Shown piece by piece: positions 16,464 through 21,577 of a stretch of 21,577 nt of DNA. A model generated the notes under the pieces. It was not told the origin of the DNA and ran no database searches. It saw nothing but the letters and a program-made list of their open reading frames with translations. Every line of letters begins with the position of its first letter. Position 1 is the stretch's first letter. A program made the translations under genes and the position numbers. The DNA is from Bacteroidales bacterium (GTDB lineage: Bacteria; Bacteroidota; Bacteroidia; Bacteroidales; B18-G4): NCBI GenBank assembly GCA_023132505.1, contig JAGLYE010000002.1, positions 1-21,577 on the forward strand, in the 5' to 3' direction.

Positions 16464-18521
16464 ATGAGAAATTTTGTACCCTTATTGTTTGTGTCTGTGT
16501 TATTGTTTGCTTGCAGCCCTGTCAGGGAGAAGGCACCGCCCAATATCATTTTTATTATGTCGGATGATCATGCCTCAAAAGCCATCAGTGCTTATGACTC
16601 AAGCTTGATCAGGACCCCCAATATTGACCGTCTGGCCGAAAATGGTATCAGGTTCGACAACTGTTATTGTACCAATGCCATTTGTTCCCCCAGCAGGGCA
16701 GTGATCCTGACAGGAAAGTACAGTCATATGAATGGTGTTCTCGATAATTCTTTGTCATTTGACGGAAGTCAGCAAACACTCCCCAAGATCCTTCGGGATG
16801 CGGGTTATCAGACTGCCATGCTTGGTAAGTGGCACCTTAAAAGTGAACCCACTGGCTTTGATCACTGGTTTGTATTGCCCGGGCAGGGCGCATATTACCG
16901 GCCTGACTTTATCAGCCCGGAAGGGAGGGTATCTGTCGAAGGTTATGTTACCGATATTATTACGGATAAGGGAATTGAATTTCTTGAAAACCGGGATCAG
17001 GACAAACCGTTTTTTATGATGCTCCATCACAAGGCACCACACAGAAGCTGGCAGCCGGCCATCAGACATTTGGATATATACGAGAACAAGGCTTTCCCGG
17101 TTCCGGCAAATCTGCAGGATCAACATAAAGGGAAAAGTGCAGCTGCCAAGGAGCAGGAGATGAGCATTGCCAGGCATATGGCTCTGGACTATGATCTGAA
17201 GATGCCGGAGGAGCTGATCAACAAAAAGGGATCCGACAGGGAACTGTTCTTTGGCACAGACTGGAGCAATCCCCAAAACAAGATGACAGCTGATGAATTT
17301 GAACTTTGGAGATCATATTATACTGAACGGGCTGAGTCATATAATTTGTTGCCCAACGACAGTACTGCAATCGATGAATGGAAATACCGGAAATATATGG
17401 AGGATTATCTCTCGTGCATTTACACCATGGATGAAAACATAGGTCGTATCATCGATTATCTGGAAGAAAAAAGCCTGGCAGAAAACACCATTGTGATCTA
17501 TACTTCCGACCAGGGATTTTTTCTGGGTGAACACGGCTGGTACGACAAACGGTTCATGTATAATGAAGCACACAGGATGCCCCTGCTTATATCTGTTCCC
17601 GGGCTTAAAGAGGGTGAAGACAGTCATATGATCACAAATGCAGATTTTGCCCCTACCATTCTTAGTATGGCCGGTATTGACCCGCCTGCCGATATGCAGG
17701 GAGAGTCTTTTCATGAGATTCTACAAGGTGGTGAACCCGGCCAGTGGCGGGAATCTGTGTATTACCATTATTTTGAATACCCTGCTGTTCATAGCGTGAA
17801 GCGCCATTATGGGGTGCGTACAAACAAGTATAAGCTGATACACTATTATTACGATATAGATGAATGGGAGCTGTTTGATTTGGAAGATGATCCGTATGAG
17901 ATGAATAACCTTGCCGATAATCCCGATTTTACTCTTGTATTATCAGAAATGAAAACAGAATTGCACAGGCTTCGTGTGCATTATCAGGATACCATGCCTC
18001 AGGAATATCTGCCTGTAAGCCCGGAAGAGATATCACATCTGGCTAAAGGGCTTGACTATACCCTAAAATTTGCTCCCTCAGAAAGATATCCGGGAACCCC
18101 CGGCAGCCTTACAGATGGTATAGCCTACCCGGAGGGAGAAGCCTATTCATATGAAAAAGATGGATGGTGTGGATTTAGAGGTGACAATTTTATCTTTGAA
18201 ATGGACCTTGGGGAGGTAACGAAAATCACAGAGGTTAGGGCCGGTTTTCTGCAACATCAGCAAAACTGGATCTTCCTGCCAATGAAAATTGAGTTTCTCA
18301 CATCACTTGACGGACAGGAATATATGAATATTACACGTGAATTTTGCAGTGGCCTTGAAAAGAATGACAGGATAGAAAAGATCCAGGTTCGGACAGAATA
18401 CACTGATCTGGAAGCCAGATATATCAAGGTGAAGGCGAAAAACACCCTCCTTCCCGACTGGCACAGTGGTGCAGGCAAGCCAGCATGGCTGTTTGTAGAC
18501 GAGATCATTGTAATAAACTAA
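16464..18521 (+). CDS. Sulfatase (S1 type, GlcNAc-6-sulfatase-like) lipoprotein with C-terminal hexosaminidase-type F5/8-like domain
   Basis: The 685-residue protein starts with a lipoprotein signal ([12 protein letters not shown], lipidated Cys probably C17). The catalytic domain has MSDDH (32-36) for calcium binding and the CxPxR motif C74-S-P-S-R78, whose Cys is converted to formylglycine. GKWHLK (121-126) and [13 protein letters not shown] with D349-Q350 follow. The motif set [21 protein letters not shown] and LPGQGAYY resembles sulfatases annotated as N-acetylglucosamine-6-sulfatase or mucin-desulfating. A DUF4976-like end ([26 protein letters not shown]) leads to an extra domain at about 540-685 ([37 protein letters not shown]) resembling the F5/8-type C-terminus of GH20 hexosaminidases. 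Substrate is inferred as a sulfated hexosamine glycan. No maturase (anSME), SusC/SusD or glycosidase is nearby. Confidence 0.92.
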   Translation: MRNFVPLLFVSVLLFACSPVREKAPPNIIFIMSDDHASKAISAYDSSLIRTPNIDRLAENGIRFDNCYCTNAICSPSRAVILTGKYSHMNGVLDNSLSFDGSQQTLPKILRDAGYQTAMLGKWHLKSEPTGFDHWFVLPGQGAYYRPDFISPEGRVSVEGYVTDIITDKGIEFLENRDQDKPFFMMLHHKAPHRSWQPAIRHLDIYENKAFPVPANLQDQHKGKSAAAKEQEMSIARHMALDYDLKMPEELINKKGSDRELFFGTDWSNPQNKMTADEFELWRSYYTERAESYNLLPNDSTAIDEWKYRKYMEDYLSCIYTMDENIGRIIDYLEEKSLAENTIVIYTSDQGFFLGEHGWYDKRFMYNEAHRMPLLISVPGLKEGEDSHMITNADFAPTILSMAGIDPPADMQGESFHEILQGGEPGQWRESVYYHYFEYPAVHSVKRHYGVRTNKYKLIHYYYDIDEWELFDLEDDPYEMNNLADNPDFTLVLSEMKTELHRLRVHYQDTMPQEYLPVSPEEISHLAKGLDYTLKFAPSERYPGTPGSLTDGIAYPEGEAYSYEKDGWCGFRGDNFIFEMDLGEVTKITEVRAGFLQHQQNWIFLPMKIEFLTSLDGQEYMNITREFCSGLEKNDRIEKIQVRTEYTDLEARYIKVKAKNTLLPDWHSGAGKPAWLFVDEIIVIN

Positions 18522-18526
18522 ATTTG
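18519..18526 (+). promoter_or_regulatory. Candidate -7 promoter element for mnmA
   Basis: TAAATTTG matches TAnnTTTG; its TAA is also the sulfatase stop codon. A TTTG at 18492-18495 precedes it by 23 bases, a little longer than the usual 19-21. The start of transcription would fall only about 9 bases before the mnmA ATG, so a nearly leaderless mRNA would result. Confidence 0.4.
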
Positions 18527-18540
18527 CAAAAAATCTAATA

Positions 18541-19608
18541 ATGAATATAGCCGCGCTTGTATCCGGTGGTGTCGACAGTTCAGTCACCATACCCATCCTG
18601 AAGGAAATGGGTTATGAGCCTGTGATCTTTTACATTAAGATTGCTATGGAAGATGAGCCCGGCTATATGGATTGTCCGTCGGAGGAAGATATTGAGATCA
18701 CAACATGGCTTGCCCGGAAATATGGCCTTAAGATGGAGATTGTGGATCTGCAGAAGGAATACTGGGATAGGGTAGTCAGCTATACCATTGATTCAGTAAA
18801 GAGGGGACTCACACCCAACCCCGATGTAATGTGCAACAGACTGATCAAGTTTGGCAGCTTCGAGGATAAATACGGCAAGGATTTCGATAAGATCGCTACA
18901 GGGCATTATGCTTCAGTGATAGAGAATGATAAAGGCTTTTTCCTGGGCACAGCGAAAGATACCATAAAGGATCAGACCTACTTTCTTGGCCAGATCACTT
19001 ATGCACAATTGTCCAAAGCCATGTTTCCGATAAATAATTTATGGAAGAAGGAAGTAAGGAAACTTGCAGAAGAGATGAAGCTTCCCAGTGCTCATCGTCC
19101 CGACAGCCAGGGCATCTGTTTCCTCGGGAAGATTAATTATAATGATTTTATAAGAAAGTATGTCGGGGAGAAGCCCGGTGAGATCATTGAAATGGAAACA
19201 GGAAAAGTATGGGGCGAGCATAAGGGTTTGTGGTTTCATACTATCGGACAACGGAAAGGGCTTGGTTTAAGCCAGGGCCCGTGGTTCGTTGTTAAAAAGG
19301 ATATTGAAAAGAACATTCTCTTTATTTCTAATGGCTATGACCCTGTAGCACAATACAGCGACATAATATTGCTGTCCGACTTTCAATTTATCAATCCTTT
19401 TCATCCGCTGGATTTCGGTACACCCCAAAAGGTTTGCTTTAAGATCAGGCATCAGCCCGAATTTTCAACAGGCATGCTTTCTGTTGAAGACGGGATGCAT
19501 ATTATCCGATCCAATGAAGCAGTTTCGGGAGTTGCTCCGGGGCAATTCGGGGTTGTTTATGATAATAATAAAGAGATCTGCCTGGGAAGTGGCGTGATCA
19601 CCTTGTAA
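18541..19608 (+). CDS. mnmA: tRNA 2-thiouridine(34) synthase MnmA
   Basis: MnmA thiolates the wobble uridine of tRNAs for Lys, Glu and Gln, using ATP activation and sulfur passed through relay proteins. The 355-residue protein has the PP-loop SGGVDSS at residues 8-14, the nucleophile C98 in NPDVMCNR and the partner C193 in DSQGICFLG; both reactive cysteines are present. Further family blocks are [33 protein letters not shown] and, near the C-terminus, [11 protein letters not shown]. Bacteroidota often carry more than one MnmA copy, so this may be one of two or more paralogs. It begins 19 bases after the sulfatase, and the dehydrogenase gene follows 23 bases later. Confidence 0.95.
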   Translation: MNIAALVSGGVDSSVTIPILKEMGYEPVIFYIKIAMEDEPGYMDCPSEEDIEITTWLARKYGLKMEIVDLQKEYWDRVVSYTIDSVKRGLTPNPDVMCNRLIKFGSFEDKYGKDFDKIATGHYASVIENDKGFFLGTAKDTIKDQTYFLGQITYAQLSKAMFPINNLWKKEVRKLAEEMKLPSAHRPDSQGICFLGKINYNDFIRKYVGEKPGEIIEMETGKVWGEHKGLWFHTIGQRKGLGLSQGPWFVVKKDIEKNILFISNGYDPVAQYSDIILLSDFQFINPFHPLDFGTPQKVCFKIRHQPEFSTGMLSVEDGMHIIRSNEAVSGVAPGQFGVVYDNNKEICLGSGVITL

Positions 19609-19631
19609 TTAACTGAATATATTGAAATGAT

Positions 19632-20771
19632 ATGGAAAACTTTGAAATCTATAATCCGGTAAAGGCATATTTTGGTCGTGATGTTATTCAAAAACTATCA
19701 AAGGAAGTATCTGAACGGGGTAAAAAGGTGCTGCTTGTTTATGGAAAGGGATCCATCAAAAAGAACGGTATCTATGATGCAGCCATGGAACAACTGGATA
19801 AAGCGGGTGCTGAGGTTTACGAATACTCCGGGATAAAGCCGAATCCCATCATTGATGATGTAAGGGCTGCTGTTTCCCTTGGTAAAAGTAAGGAGGTCGA
19901 TATGATCCTGGCTATTGGTGGTGGCAGTGTGATCGATTCTGCCAAGGTTACAGCAATCGGCATTGCCGGTGATGCTGATCCCTGGGAATATGTGAAAGGT
20001 AAGGAAACTCCGCATGGTGCTGTTCCCCTGATCGCCGTTTTAACCCTGGCTGCTACAGGAACGGAGCTGAACCGTTTTGCCGTGGTTCAGAACAATGCCA
20101 CCAAAGAAAAGATCGGCTTTGGTTACCCACCAATGTACCCGGCAGTTTCATTTCTCGATCCAGCATACACCATCAGCGTATCAGCCGAATACACATCCTT
20201 CGGAATAACAGATCTCATTGCCCATGCCCTGGAAGCTTATTTTGGCAGGGGGGATGCAAGCCTTTCCGACCGCTTCGTTTTTGGGATCATTAATGAAGCG
20301 CTGGAATATGGCCCGCAGTTGATGAATGACCTGACCAACTACGATCTTCGTGCCCGCATCATGTACGCTGCTACAATGGCCCTCAACAACCTCACTGCTT
20401 ACGGACGTAAGTCGGGAGATTGGGGTGTGCACAGCATCGGGCATGTACTCTCTGTCCTTTATGATGTCCCTCATGGGGCATCGCTATCAATTGCCTATCC
20501 TGCCTGGTTGAGACTACACAAAGACAGGTCGGCGGACAGGATCATATTTTTAGGAAAAAACCTCTTTGGTATTTCCTCTGTTGATGAAACGCTAATAGCC
20601 TTTGAAGACTATTTTACATCAATTGGAAGCCCAATCAGATTGTCACAGACATCATACGGTGATTATAGTGAAAGCAAAATTATCGACACTCTCAGGAGCA
20701 ATAAAGTAAGCGGAATGCATCATCGCTTATCAGGTGAAGATCACAATAAATTAGTTGAAATTATGCTTTAA
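19632..20771 (+). CDS. Iron-containing (group III) alcohol dehydrogenase, YqhD/butanol dehydrogenase type
   Basis: This family reduces aldehydes to alcohols, or the reverse, with NAD(P)(H). The 379-residue protein has the nucleotide-binding segment AIGGGSVIDSAK (94-105) and the C-terminal all-helical metal domain. The predicted metal ligands are D194 and H198 in ITDLIAHALEAYF, H267 in DWGVHSIGH and H281 in VPHG, at the same numbering I recall for E. coli YqhD. The opening NFEIYNPVKAYFGRDVI and the VYGKGSIKKNGIYD segment also resemble YqhD, an NADPH-dependent aldehyde reductase linked to reactive-aldehyde detoxification. Cofactor preference and the physiological substrate are inferred only. 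It starts 23 bases after mnmA and is probably cotranscribed. Its stop lies 3 bases from the stop of the convergent barrel-protein gene. Confidence 0.93.
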   Translation: MENFEIYNPVKAYFGRDVIQKLSKEVSERGKKVLLVYGKGSIKKNGIYDAAMEQLDKAGAEVYEYSGIKPNPIIDDVRAAVSLGKSKEVDMILAIGGGSVIDSAKVTAIGIAGDADPWEYVKGKETPHGAVPLIAVLTLAATGTELNRFAVVQNNATKEKIGFGYPPMYPAVSFLDPAYTISVSAEYTSFGITDLIAHALEAYFGRGDASLSDRFVFGIINEALEYGPQLMNDLTNYDLRARIMYAATMALNNLTAYGRKSGDWGVHSIGHVLSVLYDVPHGASLSIAYPAWLRLHKDRSADRIIFLGKNLFGISSVDETLIAFEDYFTSIGSPIRLSQTSYGDYSESKIIDTLRSNKVSGMHHRLSGEDHNKLVEIML

Positions 20772-20774
20772 CCC

Positions 20775-21527
20775 TTATAAGTGGATATTCAGGGAAAGAA
20801 AACCCAATGGCCCGAAAAATGTCCTGAAGCTGCTTCTTTTTTCCCCATATTCTTCATAATTCGGAGAGTAAGGATTGTCGTTTGTTTCTTCATGTTTGTA
20901 TTCCCCACTTATGTATTCTGCCGAGAACTTCACTTCTGTTCCAATTGAAAAATTTGGTGTGATGAAAAAATTAATTCCAAGCAAGGGGTTCAATCCATAA
21001 GCAGTTTCCTGGCTGGTATTCTTGTCAGTAGAAATAACGGGCATACCAAATAATTCAGATTCAACAACGTATTTAACATGTGAAACAGAAGCATCGAATC
21101 CATAGTAGACATTTAGTCTTCCAAAGGTGGAGTGCCATTCATAACCAAGATTCAGGGCAATCCCAAAATTGTTAAAGGAATACTTTCTGCCGGAGGTATC
21201 CGAATCTTCATGTGTAGTGCTACTGTATCGGGTATTAAACCCTAGGCGCCATGCACCTTTGTTACCATGATACTTAAATCCCAGGACCAGGTTTGGCTGA
21301 CGGTAGTACATATCATCGGGATAGGGGTATAACAAGTTCCCGTACTCATCCATATACCAGTTTGAATACCACCAATAACTCTTCGCAAAAATGTCGGCTA
21401 TTCCAATACTTATCTGAAACTTTTTTGAGTTGTACTCAATTTTCTGCTCTTCCTGTGCCATTGCAGTATATCCTGACGTAAGAATCAGCAAACATATCAA
21501 TGTAGGAAGAAAAATACTTTTCTTCAT
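20775..21527 (-). CDS. Predicted outer-membrane beta-barrel protein
   Basis: The 250-residue product has a signal peptide (MKKSIFLPTLICLLILTSGY, cleavage probably after AMAQ, near residue 25). The mature part alternates polar and aromatic residues in short strands separated by turns, for example LVLGFKYHGNKGAWRLGFNT, FGIALNLGYEWHSTF, RLNVYYGFDASVSHVKYV, LNPLLGINFFITPNFSIGTE and a final GPLGFLSLNIHL. The last strand ends at the terminus, as is common for outer-membrane barrels. I do not recognise a more specific family; generic outer-membrane porin-like or OmpW/OmpA-barrel-type proteins are the nearest description. No function or ligand can be read. It is convergent with the dehydrogenase gene, 3 bases apart. 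Its upstream region is only 50 bases long here and shows no exact TAnnTTTG box. Confidence 0.75.
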   Translation of the reverse strand: MKKSIFLPTLICLLILTSGYTAMAQEEQKIEYNSKKFQISIGIADIFAKSYWWYSNWYMDEYGNLLYPYPDDMYYRQPNLVLGFKYHGNKGAWRLGFNTRYSSTTHEDSDTSGRKYSFNNFGIALNLGYEWHSTFGRLNVYYGFDASVSHVKYVVESELFGMPVISTDKNTSQETAYGLNPLLGINFFITPNFSIGTEVKFSAEYISGEYKHEETNDNPYSPNYEEYGEKRSSFRTFFGPLGFLSLNIHL

Positions 21528-21577
21528 AATTTGGTTTTTATTCGTGAGACAATATTACTCTTTCAATACTTTTATCA

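Noticed and set aside
16755..17714. Minus-strand frames of 125 and 173 residues opposite the sulfatase
   Set aside because: They overlap the conserved catalytic region in antisense and show no domain or promoter.
1..21577. tRNA, rRNA, CRISPR arrays, insertion sequences, phage or toxin-antitoxin genes
   Set aside because: None was seen. All large stretches are filled by identified genes, and gaps are at most about 213 bases.

Overview
The window looks like chromosomal DNA from a member of the Bacteroidota, probably the Bacteroidales or a related order. Three things point there. Several intergenic gaps carry the Bacteroidota -7 promoter element TAnnTTTG. Clear Shine-Dalgarno sequences are not evident. 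The order ftsX, DUF3098, uppP, truB, queA is a cluster I know from that phylum. Base composition is moderate and looks even, with no phage, plasmid, insertion sequence, CRISPR array, rRNA or tRNA seen. No gap between genes exceeds about 220 bases.

Layout. (1) 1-8692, minus strand, read right to left: leucyl-tRNA synthetase (leuS), an exported DUF3108 protein, and a very large exported alpha-2-macroglobulin-like protein whose C-terminus lies beyond the left edge. (2) 8906-13681, plus strand: ftsX, a small DUF3098 membrane protein, uppP, truB (apparently TTG-started), then queA with the best promoter in the window, then ispD. A 28-base tandem heptamer repeat lies in the probable 5' leader of ispD. 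(3) A near-perfect hairpin at 13680-13709 closes ispD and the convergent gene at once. (4) 13709-15872, minus strand: an overlapping pair, a flippase-like membrane protein followed by a family 2 glycosyltransferase. (5) 15897-20771, plus strand: ruvC (apparently TTG-started), a lipoprotein sulfatase with a hexosaminidase-type C-terminal domain, mnmA, and an iron-containing alcohol dehydrogenase of the YqhD type. (6) 20775-21527, minus strand: an outer-membrane beta-barrel protein that ends 3 bases from the dehydrogenase.

How the genes fit together. Most are core functions. LeuS, TruB, QueA and MnmA serve tRNA charging and modification. FtsX, UppP, IspD and the flippase/glycosyltransferase pair serve the envelope: IspD feeds the MEP isoprenoid pathway, UppP recycles the undecaprenyl carrier made from those isoprenoids, and FtsX belongs to cell-wall remodelling at division. 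RuvC resolves Holliday junctions. The accessory genes are the alpha-2-macroglobulin, the sulfatase, the dehydrogenase and the barrel protein.

I did not find a convincing undescribed multi-gene system. The items most worth a second look are the sulfatase with a GH20-type C-terminal domain sitting in a housekeeping run, the thioester-bearing alpha-2-macroglobulin beside the DUF3108 protein, the flippase/glycosyltransferase pair, the ispD leader repeat, the stop-codon-sharing hairpin, and the TTG starts of truB and ruvC.
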